DNA from: Acidobacteriota bacterium
Lineage (GTDB): Bacteria > Acidobacteriota > Terriglobia > Acidiferrales > UBA7541
Length of the DNA stretch: 57,789 nt
Reading direction: 5' to 3'
NCBI GenBank assembly: GCA_018268785.1
Contig: JAFDVY010000007.1
Coordinates: 1 to 57,789, forward strand
Under the pieces are notes generated by a model, which was not told the DNA's origin, did no database searches, and saw only the letters and a list, made by a program, of their open reading frames with translations. Positions 27,828 to 36,593 of this stretch are shown here, piece after piece; position 1 is the first letter of the stretch; each line of letters begins with the position of its first letter. The translations under genes were made by a program, and so were the position numbers.

Positions 27828-29537
27828 CTAAGGCTCATACCAGAACTGAATCGCCACCTGCACATGCGCCGGCACCGGTCTCCCACCCCTGGTCGCCGGC
27901 AAATACTCGTACTGTTTCACGGTTTCAATCGCCTTTTCATACAGCGGTTTTGGCCCGGAAAGCGGCGTTGCCGATTTCACATGCCCCGTCTCATCGACTA
28001 TCGCATCCAGGGTCACATTGCCGCTGACAAACCTTCGCAAGGCTTCCGGCGGCGAAAGAGACTTGATCGCCTTGACCAATTTCGGCGGCACGAAAACGCC
28101 ACTATCTGACGCAACTGGCTGCGACACCGTATTCTCATGCACGGTCGCAGTGTGCTTCGGATCTCTTTTCTCCACTGGCGGATTTGGATTGCTCTTGCGC
28201 CCTGGCATGGTCTCCATCGGCGCAGATTCACGTACCTTTGCTTCTTCCGTCGTGTCTGTTGAAGGAGTCGTATGCACCGGTGGTTGTTCGCTGGTGCTGC
28301 CGGTCGCGTTAGCACCGGTTACAGGCACATCCGCCTTTCCCGTTTCAGGCGTCGTAGCAACAACTGGCTTGGCGTTCGCGCTCCCCGTGTTCACAGGGAA
28401 TGCCGAATGAGAATTGTCTGCTGTCTTCTTCTTAGCCAGCTCCGAGAGCCATCCCATCCTGTACGTCATAATTCCCGCTGCCACCAGTAACAAGACAATC
28501 GCCACCAATGCGCCAATCGGCCCGCTCAGACTCCTTCTCGCTCCTCGGCTAAACAATTTGGGGCTCGGCTGCTGCACTACTCCCGGGAACTGTTCGAAAT
28601 CCAGGCTTGGCCTCGGCAACAGATGATCTTCCTGCGCCGCTGTGATTGCCGCGGAATCGGCGGCGAAATCGGATGTCCGCGCGGACTCGCCCTCCGATTT
28701 CGGCAACTGCATACGAATCGGATATACAGGCTCCTGCATTGCGGTCGCAGTGGGAGGGGATGTTGACTCTGGTGACGAAGCAGGATTCGGCGTTCCGCTC
28801 GGCATCACGGGGGCCTGCTCGTGCGGACTCATCAGCTCTATTTTTCCGGACGAAATCGTAGCGGCCGCAGGTTTTTCTTCTTCCTGCTCATGCTCATCGG
28901 CAGAGGGCTTTGAGGCCAAAAGCGATTTCAGCGTTGCCAAATCATTTGCCGAGGGCTGCTGCATGCCAGCCAGGTGTTCCGGCTGTTCCTGTCGTTCCGA
29001 TGCCGCTTGTGCCTGGGCGCTTAGCTGCGCTTTCAAGGCCTCCACTTCTTTTCGCAAGCGTTCCACTTCCGCCGCTTCCGGAGGCGCCACCACCTGATTC
29101 GCATCCTCTTCCGTGACTTCAGATTCGGCGACTGTCGCGGCGTCGCTGCCTTCCGATACGTCCATCTTCAGCGGCGTCTCAATATCCGGAAATTCGTGCC
29201 CCCAGAAATCCGGCGCGGGCTCCGTAAACTCCAGTTCCACATAACAATCTGTCGGCCGGTGACTCCGCTTCCTCAAAACTTGCGTGACGATTTCTTTCCC
29301 CGTCTCTTTGTTCGTCAGGAAAACCAACTGTCCCACGGCAACCGCGGCGGAAAGTTGAATCACGCAGCCGTTCTCAAACACCAGTACCGTTTCCGTTGTC
29401 TCTGTAAACAGTTCTCTTTTTTCGGAGGTATCGCCAGGACGCGCACCCATTGCGACCACTGGCAACTCAAGATCCAGCGGTTGCTTCATCAGTCCTAACC
29501 GTCGTTCTGCGCCTGGTTCAGAGGACACGGGGCCCAT
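27828..29537 (-). CDS. TonB-family protein with N-terminal PilZ-like domain
   Basis: About 569 aa. Residues about 30-110 form a beta-rich PilZ-like domain (VLVFENGCVIQLSAAVAVGQLVFL, YVELEFTEPAPDFWG). Then an acidic linker, a coiled coil (EVERLRKEVEALKAQLSAQ, near 150-170), a long low-complexity Pro/Ser/Thr region, one membrane segment (GALVAIVLLLVAAGIMTY, near 340-360), a second Thr/Pro-rich linker and a C-terminal TonB domain (VSGNVTLDAIVDETGHVKSATPLSG ... PLYEKAIETVKQYEYLPA). The membrane segment is central, not N-terminal as in TonB. I use the ATG at 29537. Confidence 0.82.
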   Translation of the reverse strand: MGPVSSEPGAERRLGLMKQPLDLELPVVAMGARPGDTSEKRELFTETTETVLVFENGCVIQLSAAVAVGQLVFLTNKETGKEIVTQVLRKRSHRPTDCYVELEFTEPAPDFWGHEFPDIETPLKMDVSEGSDAATVAESEVTEEDANQVVAPPEAAEVERLRKEVEALKAQLSAQAQAASERQEQPEHLAGMQQPSANDLATLKSLLASKPSADEHEQEEEKPAAATISSGKIELMSPHEQAPVMPSGTPNPASSPESTSPPTATAMQEPVYPIRMQLPKSEGESARTSDFAADSAAITAAQEDHLLPRPSLDFEQFPGVVQQPSPKLFSRGARRSLSGPIGALVAIVLLLVAAGIMTYRMGWLSELAKKKTADNSHSAFPVNTGSANAKPVVATTPETGKADVPVTGANATGSTSEQPPVHTTPSTDTTEEAKVRESAPMETMPGRKSNPNPPVEKRDPKHTATVHENTVSQPVASDSGVFVPPKLVKAIKSLSPPEALRRFVSGNVTLDAIVDETGHVKSATPLSGPKPLYEKAIETVKQYEYLPATRGGRPVPAHVQVAIQFWYEP

Positions 29538-29546
29538 GCCGCTCAA

Positions 29547-29888
29547 GCTCCCTCAGCAAACTCTCAGTGCGTTGCCCGGCGTCATGCGTTTGCATTTCCC
29601 ACAATCACAAATGCAAACGTATTTTTCCCTGCTTCAAGCCGGGTCTACAAGCCTTACCATCTTGCCACGCCGTCGATTTTCTCCGCTATAGTACCCAAGA
29701 CGCTGCCGCTTATTTCACACTGGCCATTCGGGCACCTCGGCACGGCGCTTCTGCTCAATAAATGTAGCGCCGCGGCTTCAGCCCGGCACGTAAGCTACAT
29801 CCGCAAATCGTCCCGCTCGCCTTGCATTTATGATTGAAGTCCCTTCTCAGTTGACAGCCGCAGCTTCTCGCTAAACAATTCCAAGTCC
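29547..29888. other. Divergent intergenic region with perfect inverted repeat
   Basis: 342 bp between the TonB-family gene (minus) and the hydroxyacid oxidase (plus). It holds a perfect 11-bp inverted repeat CGTTTGCATTT (29587-29597) / AAATGCAAACG (29609-29619) with an 11-nt spacer, 50 bp upstream of the TonB-gene start, and one TGTAG repeat at 29763. No sure promoter seen. Confidence 0.6.
29763..29788 (+). repeat. TGTAG-type palindromic repeat, copy 2
   Basis: TGTAGCGCCGCGGCTTCAGC followed by CCGGCA; GTAG head plus an imperfect GC-rich hairpin, as in the other copies. Confidence 0.6.
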
Positions 29889-31082
29889 ATGACCGCTCTC
29901 TCCAGAACTCTTTCGCCTCGCACTGTCAATATCGACGACCTTCGCGCAATCGCCAAGCGCCGCCTTCCTCGCGTCGTTTTCGATTACCTCGACGGCGGCG
30001 CTGATGGCGAAATCACCCTCCGGGAAAATTGCCGCGTCTTTGACGACATCACGTTTCGCCCCCGCTGGGCCGTGGCTGTCCCGCAGTGCGACGTCCGCAC
30101 GCGTGTCCTGTCCTTCGATCTTTCCTTTCCCGCCATTCTCGCTCCTGTCGGCTATTCGCGCATGATGTATCCCGGCAAGACGGGAGGTGAATGTGCAGCC
30201 GCCGCGGCGGCCGGAGACGCTGGCACCATCTACACACTCTCCACCATCTCAGGCCATCGCCTGGAAGACGTCCGCGCATCCACAAAAGGCCCCGCCTGGT
30301 ATCAGTTGTATTTGGTCGGCGGCCGCAGCGTCGCCGAACACGCCATCGACCGTGCAAAAAAAGCCGGATTCAACGCTCTCGTTGTCACCATTGACACGCC
30401 CGTCGCCGGTTTTCGCGAACGCGATCCGCGCAACGGCATGAAAGAACTTCTCGGCGGCTCACTCTTTTCAAAAATTCCTTATGTCTCGCAGTTTTTCGCT
30501 CGCCCAAGCTGGTTTGCTTCTTTTATCCTCGATGGTGGCACGCCCGAGCTTGAAAATATCGTCGTTCCCGGCAAAGGCCCAATGCCTCTCATTGACATTG
30601 GTGCTGCGCTCGCTTCGGCGGTCGTCACGTGGGATGACTTCAAGTGGCTGCGCGAAATCTGGCCGGGGCCGATCATCGCCAAAGGCGTTCTCTCCGCCGA
30701 CGATGCGCGTCGTGCCGTCGATGTCGGAGCCGAAGCCATCGTCGTTTCGAATCACGGCGGCCGCCAACTCGACACCGTATCTTCGACTCTCCGCGTCTTG
30801 CCCGAAATTGTCGCCGCCGTTGGCGGTCAAACCGAAATTTTGCTTGACGGTGGCATCCGCCGCGGCTCGGACATCGTCAAAGCCATCTGCCTCGGTGCGC
30901 GCGGAGTCCTAATTGGGCGCGCTTACGCATACGGCTTGGGTGCCGCAGGAAAACCCGGCGCAGCCAAAGCCATCCAAATCCTGCGCGACGGGGTAGACCG
31001 CACCCTAAGACTCCTCGGCTGTGCCTCCATCAAAGACCTCAACTCGTCCTACGTTTCTGTCCCCGACTCTTGGCGCCGGTAG
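29889..31082 (+). CDS. FMN-dependent alpha-hydroxy-acid oxidase/dehydrogenase
   Basis: Oxidises 2-hydroxyacids such as L-lactate. 397 aa TIM barrel. Seen: N-terminal FDYLDGGADGEITLREN, ILAPVGYSRMMYPGKTGG, TLSTISGH, WYQLYLVGG, VVTIDTPVAGFRERD, IIAKGVLSADDARRAVDVGAEAIVVSNHGGRQLD (catalytic His and Arg) and LLDGGIRRGSDIVKA. Close in layout to LldD and to lactate monooxygenase; which acceptor it uses cannot be told. No lactate permease or LutR-type regulator is adjacent. Confidence 0.9.
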   Translation: MTALSRTLSPRTVNIDDLRAIAKRRLPRVVFDYLDGGADGEITLRENCRVFDDITFRPRWAVAVPQCDVRTRVLSFDLSFPAILAPVGYSRMMYPGKTGGECAAAAAAGDAGTIYTLSTISGHRLEDVRASTKGPAWYQLYLVGGRSVAEHAIDRAKKAGFNALVVTIDTPVAGFRERDPRNGMKELLGGSLFSKIPYVSQFFARPSWFASFILDGGTPELENIVVPGKGPMPLIDIGAALASAVVTWDDFKWLREIWPGPIIAKGVLSADDARRAVDVGAEAIVVSNHGGRQLDTVSSTLRVLPEIVAAVGGQTEILLDGGIRRGSDIVKAICLGARGVLIGRAYAYGLGAAGKPGAAKAIQILRDGVDRTLRLLGCASIKDLNSSYVSVPDSWRR

Positions 31083-31099
31083 CGCCGTTGTTCCATCTT

Positions 31100-31125
31100 T
31101 GTAGGGGCGTGACTTTAGCCGCTAC
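31100..31125 (+). repeat. TGTAG-type palindromic repeat, copy 3
   Basis: TGTAGGGGCGTGACTTTAGC then CGCTAC. Shorter copy in which the GTAG head and a terminal CTAC are complementary. Confidence 0.5.
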
Positions 31126-31375
31126 TTTTTTTAGCTCGCATCAGGAAGCACTCGGCAAAAGCAACCGAGTACTTCCCGGCCTTACATTGTGCTCACCGAC
31201 AATTCCCAGCGCTTCCTTCAATCGCGCTCCGCGCATATTCTTCAACAACCGTTTCCAATGAACCATGCCATAGACAATCTTCAAACCGTTGTTCGCCAAA
31301 TCAACCTCGCCCGCCCAGGTCCGCCGGCGAATCTTTCTGAATGAAGGCAAATCCTCGCCCTGGTGTATTCGCTTG

Positions 31376-31401
31376 TGTAGCGCCGGCTTTCTGAAGCCGG
31401 C
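31376..31401 (+). repeat. TGTAG-type palindromic repeat, copy 4
   Basis: TGTAG followed by CGCCGGCTTTCTGAAGCCGGC, a near-perfect GCCGGCTT/AAGCCGGC hairpin. Confidence 0.65.
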
Positions 31402-31566
31402 ATCTGACGATCACAAATCTACGAGTCAGGCCACCGTCGGTGACGGACCAGCAAAGTAAGAAAGGAGAAGATACCGAACTAAGGATGTCAATCGGAAGCG
31501 CAAACTCCAAATCACAAACCTCGAAAGAGAAGCCGCGGAAAGTAGTAAACTATTTTTGCAACCGGT

Positions 31567-31653
31567 GCGGGAGTGGCGGAACTGGCAGACGCGCAAGACT
31601 TAGGATCTTGTGGGGTAACACCCGTGGAGGTTCAAGTCCTCTCTCCCGCACCA
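31567..31653 (+). tRNA. tRNA-Leu (TAG)
   Basis: Class II tRNA with acceptor GCGGGAG/CTCCCGC, D-arm GGCGGAACTGGCAGACGC, anticodon arm CAAGACTTAGGATCTTG (anticodon TAG), long variable arm TGGGGTAACACCCGT, T-loop TTCAAGT and encoded CCA. 87 nt. Confidence 0.95.
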
Positions 31654-31804
31654 TTTGTTTTGTTGGCCGCAATTTGAGCTTCGAGCCTTCTCGCCACGGC
31701 GACCCATCACTGGCCAATACTCAATTCCTTCACTTCTAAGCTCAGGCAGCAAACGGGGGTATCATCCCCTTATCTGAAAGTGATCTTCGCACCTGAGCGA
31801 GCCG

Positions 31805-32491
31805 ATGAACTCATCGTCAGCCCGGCGCATGGGCAGTGTTCGCCAAGCCTTATCGTGGCGCGGTCCGGTTATCGTTACCCTCCTCGCGGTCCGCGAGATA
31901 ATGCGACCCCTTCTCTATTGGCACGTGTGGCATATCTTTGAAACCGATATTTCTCATCAGATTCCCCAGCCGTACGGAAAGGAAGAGGCGGAGGTGAAAT
32001 TCTATACCGCAGATGAGGGGCTGGAAGCCCTTTGTCAGCAAATCTCAGCGATGGGTGAATTAGAACCAACGGAAGTTAGTCGTCGCTTTGCGAAGGGCTG
32101 GTTGATTGCGGTCGCCTTCTTGAAAGCGCAGCCCGTCGGCTACATGTGGTTGGTACTTTCTGGCGGCATGGAGTTGGCATTTGACACCTATTGGATCATT
32201 CGGTCAGGGGAGGCCCTTAGATACGGTTCTTTTGTTCTCCCGGCGTTTCGGGGCAAGGGGATTCACAGTATTCTGAACCATGCCGTGGCGTGCTATCTGC
32301 GCGAGCACAACTTCCATGTGACTCTCGCTTCCGTGAGCGTTCTGAATCCGCAGTCAATGAGTCTTGCAAGGCACAACAAGAGAGCGATTGCCATGACAGT
32401 GTTTATCGCTCGAATTCGCGGAGTGAATTGGACCATCCGAAAATCGTTTGGTGCGCCGCTACAATCGAGATTCAGCTGGCGAACAGAATGA
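31805..32491 (+). CDS. GNAT-like acetyltransferase (putative)
   Basis: 228 aa. The central to C-terminal part contains PVGYMWLVLSG, YGSFVLPAFRGKGIHSILNHAVACYLRE, matching the acetyl-CoA-binding motif A (V-x-P-x-x-R-G-K-G) of GNAT enzymes, followed by a strand/helix pair and LARHNKRAI. The first 35 residues are basic/hydrophobic and may be an over-extended start. It stands alone between tRNA-Leu and a convergent membrane protein. Substrate unknown. Confidence 0.65.
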   Translation: MNSSSARRMGSVRQALSWRGPVIVTLLAVREIMRPLLYWHVWHIFETDISHQIPQPYGKEEAEVKFYTADEGLEALCQQISAMGELEPTEVSRRFAKGWLIAVAFLKAQPVGYMWLVLSGGMELAFDTYWIIRSGEALRYGSFVLPAFRGKGIHSILNHAVACYLREHNFHVTLASVSVLNPQSMSLARHNKRAIAMTVFIARIRGVNWTIRKSFGAPLQSRFSWRTE

Positions 32492-32537
32492 ACTGTCTTG
32501 CCCCGGCGAACAGAGCGGGCGGAGAGGTTCCCGCCTC

Positions 32538-33284
32538 TTAGCTTTGAAGATTTTGTCCGGCAGCAAGCTGCTTTCCAAACACGCCTTCGACTCTTTTTGA
32601 GAGTCGCACCCGCAATGCCCAAAACACGAGCAAAATCAGCGGAAGAATCGTCAAAACCATGTAGATGCCCATCGTGAAAAAGGATGATGGCAAATATTTT
32701 GCGATTCTCAGCGAGGAAAGCAATCGCAACGGCCGGTTCCCTCCACCAAAGAAGAATGACCCTGCCGCAATGAACAGCCCAAAGCACATTCTCCACAAAT
32801 GACGTCCAACTCGTTTCGCGCCTGATACTCCACCGTTTAACAGCATGCGCAAATCGCCGGCTGCCGCAAGCAAGAGCACACTCCCCAAAAAGAGATGCAT
32901 GCCTGTGGGTACTCCAAATTTTTCTCCTGTACCGCCGCGAAATGCGTCAATTCCGTTCTTCCAGGTGAGAATTCCAAGCACCAGGGGAATGACAAGTGCC
33001 GCCCAATCGAACCGGCTCGTCTCCCCATCCTTTCGCCTCGCGGTGAGCCAAGCCGTCATAATCAGATAGAACGTCATTATTCCGCCGCCGATATTGTTCG
33101 GATCGTGCTTCAAGATGGCTAACCACGTAGCGCACGTGCCCATCGTCAGCATTGCGCCGACAAATACCCTTCCGGCAAAAATGTGGGAAAGGGATCCCTT
33201 CCGGAAAATTATCGCAGCGGTGCCGGACAGCAGCCCCACCATTCCTCCGGCAATGTGAAGGGAAAGCAAAATGGAATGAAACAT
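32538..33284 (-). CDS. DUF2306-like integral membrane protein
   Basis: 248 aa with about seven membrane helices. N-terminal LLSLHIAGGMVGLLSGTAAIIFRKGSLSHIFAGRVFV shows the conserved helix-with-histidine pattern of DUF2306-type proteins. GGAGG precedes the ATG. It lies 21 bp after the ABC permease and is the last gene of a five- or six-gene minus-strand cluster headed by the promoter at 36686-36714. Function unknown. Confidence 0.75.
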   Translation of the reverse strand: MFHSILLSLHIAGGMVGLLSGTAAIIFRKGSLSHIFAGRVFVGAMLTMGTCATWLAILKHDPNNIGGGIMTFYLIMTAWLTARRKDGETSRFDWAALVIPLVLGILTWKNGIDAFRGGTGEKFGVPTGMHLFLGSVLLLAAAGDLRMLLNGGVSGAKRVGRHLWRMCFGLFIAAGSFFFGGGNRPLRLLSSLRIAKYLPSSFFTMGIYMVLTILPLILLVFWALRVRLSKRVEGVFGKQLAAGQNLQS

Positions 33285-33305
33285 TTTTCAACCTCCGCAA
33301 GTGAA

Positions 33306-34220
33306 TCAATTCGGCTCGCGGTTCCGCCGAATCCTTACGGCCAGCGCCAAAAAAATCACCGCAGCAATCCAACCGAGCCAGAGCCCTGGATCGCTCAAAA
33401 ATCTCAGCGGCGTAAGATGGGTCGACGGCATCATTCCCGACCCCTGCTCCGCTTCCATCCCGCCTCCGACGCGAAACCCAATCCAAGTGGCGAAATGCGT
33501 TGTGCCAAATACCAGTTTTTCCAGCATTCCTACGCAGAACGGCGGCAAGAATGCCCACACAAACGCGGCTCGCCGCGCCCACGCGGAAATCAGCAGCATC
33601 CAGCAATACAGCGGCGCGTACCAAAGAATGTGTACTGTCACTATGTGGTAGAGCAGCCCAAACGCGTTGGGCACAAGCGATAACTGCGTCCAGAGGGGCG
33701 CGGCGCTCAATCCGTTTGCCGCCAGCGCCATGCTGCTCAGCACCAGCATCACGAAACCGGTCACCATCAGAGTGATGTAGGCCACCGCTGGCAAAATCAC
33801 AAAAGGTATGGCCGCTTTGGAAAGTACTGTCGTCGTGTCGGAAACCGGCAGCGACTTCCAGAACAAAATGCTGCGATCCTTGCGTTCTCCCTGAAACGCG
33901 TCCACGCAATAAAAGACTTCCACGATCATCGCGACCAGCATGATCGCTACGCCAGCAAATTCGTAAGGCGTAGCCAGCGCTTTCATTTTCGATGGATCGG
34001 CCAGGGCAGCGCGCATCTGATGAGGCAGCCGGTGCAGCGTAAGCAAAAACCCCAACAAATAGACGCCTGCCGCCGCCAATGGCCCGATATAAATCGCGCG
34101 ATGCTCCCAAAGCTCCCGCCGCACGCACCAATAAAACGTTTCCGTCCAGGGTATCGTTTTCGTCGCCGCGCGCATTTCTCCGGCAAGACTTTGCTGTGCG
34201 ACGTTCGCTTCGGAATTCAT
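33306..34220 (-). CDS. ABC-2 type transporter permease
   Basis: 304 aa, six predicted membrane helices. Seen: ELWEHRAIYIGPLAAAGVYLLGFLL, VAIMLVAMIVEVFYCVDAFQGERKDRSILFWKSLPVSDTTTVLSKAAI, the last being the coupling region typical of YtrC/ABC-2 permeases. Its ATG overlaps the stop of the ATPase gene. Together they form an exporter or membrane-stress-type transporter under the GntR regulator. Confidence 0.83.
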   Translation of the reverse strand: MNSEANVAQQSLAGEMRAATKTIPWTETFYWCVRRELWEHRAIYIGPLAAAGVYLLGFLLTLHRLPHQMRAALADPSKMKALATPYEFAGVAIMLVAMIVEVFYCVDAFQGERKDRSILFWKSLPVSDTTTVLSKAAIPFVILPAVAYITLMVTGFVMLVLSSMALAANGLSAAPLWTQLSLVPNAFGLLYHIVTVHILWYAPLYCWMLLISAWARRAAFVWAFLPPFCVGMLEKLVFGTTHFATWIGFRVGGGMEAEQGSGMMPSTHLTPLRFLSDPGLWLGWIAAVIFLALAVRIRRNREPN

Positions 34221-35086
34221 CGCGAGCCTCCTGCCGTGGTCTGCCCGCCGATCACGGCAACAAATAGATCCGCGATGCTCGGCGTTCGCACTTCGCCCAG
34301 CGCCGATAGCTGCTGCCGGTCCGCCCCCTCAAACATGAAAATGCTGCGCGCAAAAACCTGCCGTTCGTGGATCGGCCGCAAAGCTCGCGCCGCTTCCAGC
34401 TTGTCCGGATTTGCCAGCACTTCCGCGTACCGTATCTCAAAATCTTCCATGCTGCAGTTCAGGACAATTCGCCCGCGATCAATGAACATCAAATCCGTCA
34501 GCACATCCTGAATCTCTTCCACCTGGTGCGTCGTCACCACAATCGTCCGGCTGCCGTCGAAATAATCGTTCAGCAGCGAATCGTAAAATTGCTTGCGATA
34601 CAAAATATCCAAACCGAGCGTCGGCTCATCCAGCACGAGCAATTTCGCGTCGATCGCCATCACCAGCGCCAAGTGAAGCTGCGCGACCATTCCCTTCGAC
34701 AGTTCCTTCACTCTGTTGGTTTTCTTGATGTTCGTCTTCGCCAAAAATCCTTCGGCCTTCGCGCGATCGAATCGCGGATGAACCCCGGCCACGTAGTCCA
34801 GCGTTTGCGAAACGCGAATCCAGCGCGGCAGCACCGCCACATCTGAAATAAAACAGGCATCCGTCATCAGTTCTTCGCGGCTCGACCAGGGATCGCGCCC
34901 CAGCACTCTTAGCTCGCCTTCATAAGGAGTGAGACCAAGGATCGCATTCAGCGCAGTCGTCTTTCCCGCGCCATTCGGACCGATGAGCCCCAGGATGCGG
35001 CCTTCTTCCACCTTCAGATTGATCCCGTCTACCGCGACAGTCGTTCCAAAGGTTTTGCGGAGCCCGCGTGCTTCGATGCATGCCAT
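34217..35086 (-). CDS. ABC transporter ATP-binding protein (YtrB-like)
   Basis: 289 aa. Walker A GLIGPNGAGKTT (residues about 33-44), degenerate signature ELSKGMVAQLHLAL in place of LSGGQ, Walker B LLVLDEPTLGLD, and the H-loop in TTHQVEE. The start at 35086 begins the conserved domain two bases after the GntR stop; an upstream in-frame extension overlaps the regulator. The degenerate signature is usual for YtrB-type ATPases paired with YtrA regulators. Confidence 0.92.
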   Translation of the reverse strand: MACIEARGLRKTFGTTVAVDGINLKVEEGRILGLIGPNGAGKTTALNAILGLTPYEGELRVLGRDPWSSREELMTDACFISDVAVLPRWIRVSQTLDYVAGVHPRFDRAKAEGFLAKTNIKKTNRVKELSKGMVAQLHLALVMAIDAKLLVLDEPTLGLDILYRKQFYDSLLNDYFDGSRTIVVTTHQVEEIQDVLTDLMFIDRGRIVLNCSMEDFEIRYAEVLANPDKLEAARALRPIHERQVFARSIFMFEGADRQQLSALGEVRTPSIADLFVAVIGGQTTAGGSR

Positions 35087-35088
35087 GT

Positions 35089-35472
35089 TCAGCGCTCCTC
35101 TTCTTTCTTCCGCTCTTTGTCTCCCGCTCCGTTCAAGAGTTCTTCCGGTTTCAATCCCAGCCTCTGCATGATCGCTTGAATCCGCGGCCATTCTTCTTTC
35201 AGAAAATTGCTGCGCTCGCTGGTCAGCAAGCGCTCTTTCGCCCCCGCCCTCACAAACATGCCCAGCCCGCGTTTGCTCTCCACCAGATCTTCATCCACCA
35301 GTTCCTGATAGCCCTTCTGTACCGTGAGCGGATTCACGCGGTAATCCGCAGCCACCGTTCTCACCGATGGCAGCGGATCACCCTCTTGCAACACACCCTC
35401 CAGAATCATCGCCACCACTCGATCGCGAAGCTGGCGATAAATCGGCTGGTTGTCGTTCCATTCGCCGTCCAT
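35089..35472 (-). CDS. GntR-family regulator, YtrA subfamily
   Basis: 127 aa, a winged-helix domain (PIYRQLRDRVVAMILEGVLQEGDPLPSVRTVAADYRVNPLTVQKGYQELVDEDLVESKRGLGMFV) plus a short C-terminal dimerisation helix, the compact YtrA form without a ligand domain. Directly upstream of the ABC ATPase gene. YtrA-type regulators normally repress their own transporter operon; the palindrome in the promoter at 36681-36702 is a candidate operator. Confidence 0.92.
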   Translation of the reverse strand: MDGEWNDNQPIYRQLRDRVVAMILEGVLQEGDPLPSVRTVAADYRVNPLTVQKGYQELVDEDLVESKRGLGMFVRAGAKERLLTSERSNFLKEEWPRIQAIMQRLGLKPEELLNGAGDKERKKEEER

Positions 35473-35501
35473 CCTGGTTTCCTGTCACTTCCTTTTGGTT
35501 T

Positions 35502-35526
35502 TGTAGTGGCGGGTCTTTAGACCCGC
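35502..35526 (+). repeat. TGTAG-type palindromic repeat, copy 5 (tandem with copy 6)
   Basis: TGTAGTGGCGGGTCTTTAGA then CCCGC, a GCGGGTCT/AGACCCGC hairpin. It and copy 6 belong to a 42-bp unit repeated in direct tandem over about 35493-35577. Confidence 0.7.
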
Positions 35527-35543
35527 TCTGTTCTCTTTGGTTT

Positions 35544-35568
35544 TGTAGTGGCGGGACATTAGACCCGC
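35544..35568 (+). repeat. TGTAG-type palindromic repeat, copy 6
   Basis: TGTAGTGGCGGGACATTAGA then CCCGC, 42 bp after copy 5 and nearly identical, including the TCTGTTCTC flank. Confidence 0.7.
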
Positions 35569-35590
35569 TCTGTTCTCATCACCAGTGCGC

Positions 35591-36046
35591 TCAGCTCCAT
35601 CGTTCTCCTCGGTTCAGCACATACTGTCTGAATATGAAACGCCACGGAATCAGCGGAAGCAGAATCACGACCATGGACACGGCCCTAATCTCTTCCGCCA
35701 TCGCGGGAGTAACCTGGTGCGCTGACCACGCTGGATAGGCAAACGCGACCAGATAAATCGCCTTCCAAGCCACTTCGAATAGCAATACCGGCAACATTTT
35801 CACCGGATATCGAATGCCCAGTGCGGCAACTGCGCCAAGTCCCGCGAGCAGCGCAGTTTCTGCTCCGTGGGCAACCGCGAAGCCGTTGGTATGCCGAAGT
35901 ACGGAGGGCCAGACAAATACGCTCAATCCAGCCGCCATAATAAAGTAGGCGGCTCGCAGCATGTACAACCGGAGCAGCGAAAGTTCTCGCCTTTCCGGTC
36001 TGGCGGATACGTCAGTTCTTGAAATCGTGGTTGCAATTGTGCCCAT
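35591..36046 (-). CDS. Small integral membrane protein
   Basis: 151 aa with four membrane helices (LYMLRAAYFIMAAGLSVFVW, ALLAGLGAVAALGI, MLPVLLFEVAWKAIYLVAFAY, VSMVVILLPLIPWRFIF), basic C-terminus. No enzymatic motif. It lies between the DUF1579-like secreted protein and the GntR gene on the same strand, the tandem palindromes separating it from the regulator. Function unknown. Confidence 0.72.
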   Translation of the reverse strand: MGTIATTISRTDVSARPERRELSLLRLYMLRAAYFIMAAGLSVFVWPSVLRHTNGFAVAHGAETALLAGLGAVAALGIRYPVKMLPVLLFEVAWKAIYLVAFAYPAWSAHQVTPAMAEEIRAVSMVVILLPLIPWRFIFRQYVLNRGERWS

Positions 36047-36059
36047 CGGTTTTCCGCGC

Positions 36060-36593
36060 TTACTTCGCCCGCGTCAATTCCATGTGCGCGTGGACTGGCT
36101 TGTCGCCCGGCTCCATGTAGGTCCAGTCCTCCGTATGGTGATCGGCATCAATCATCGTGAACACCGCATGATGCATGTGTCCGTACTCCGTGCTTCCTGC
36201 GACGTCGATGAAGTCGAATTCCACCGTCTTTCCGTCCGGAGAGATTTTTCCGGCCATGCGCGGCCGGTTGCCCGCATCGCAATAATGCGTCAGCAGCAGC
36301 CGCCCGCCGTCCAGGTAAAACATCGTCACCGGATGATCCGGTCGTCCATCGCCCTGCATCTCGTGGACGAGCGCATTGCCCATGGACGTCACGCGAAACG
36401 AAACGTGCCCGCCCATGTTGTTCATGTCAGGGTGTTCGGCAACGGTTACCTTTCCTTCCCAGTTCCCCGCCAGCGTCTTCATGGCGTCAAACGATTTCTG
36501 CGCCTCGGTTTTTGGCGTTCCCGATTGCCCAAGCGACACCACCGCCAGCGCGAGGAACACACCTGTAGGTAGTACAAAACGAAGAGACTTCAT
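36060..36593 (-). CDS. Secreted DUF1579-like (lipocalin-like) protein
   Basis: 177 aa. Signal peptide (SLRFVLPTGVFLALAVVSLG, cleavage near residue 23). The mature part has KTLAGNWEGKVTV, DHPVTMFYLDGGRLLLTHYCDAGNRPRM and several His-rich strands (YGHMHHAVFTMIDADHHTEDW), consistent with a beta-barrel ligand-binding fold. Strong AAGGAG before the ATG. First gene of the cluster transcribed from the promoter at 36686-36714. Function unknown. Confidence 0.75.
   Translation of the reverse strand: MKSLRFVLPTGVFLALAVVSLGQSGTPKTEAQKSFDAMKTLAGNWEGKVTVAEHPDMNNMGGHVSFRVTSMGNALVHEMQGDGRPDHPVTMFYLDGGRLLLTHYCDAGNRPRMAGKISPDGKTVEFDFIDVAGSTEYGHMHHAVFTMIDADHHTEDWTYMEPGDKPVHAHMELTRAK

Larger units (their letters stand above)
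31083..31566. other. Gene-poor stretch with two TGTAG repeats
   Basis: 484 bp before tRNA-Leu. It contains REP-like copies at 31100 and 31376. A 69-codon open frame on the minus strand (31141-31350, TTG start, containing VHWKRLLKNMRGARLKEALGI) is somewhat protein-like and could be a gene remnant, but I cannot support it as a gene. Confidence 0.4.

Noticed and set aside
29587..29625. Rho-independent terminator on the plus strand
   Set aside because: No plus-strand gene ends upstream; the region to the left is the TonB-type gene on the minus strand.
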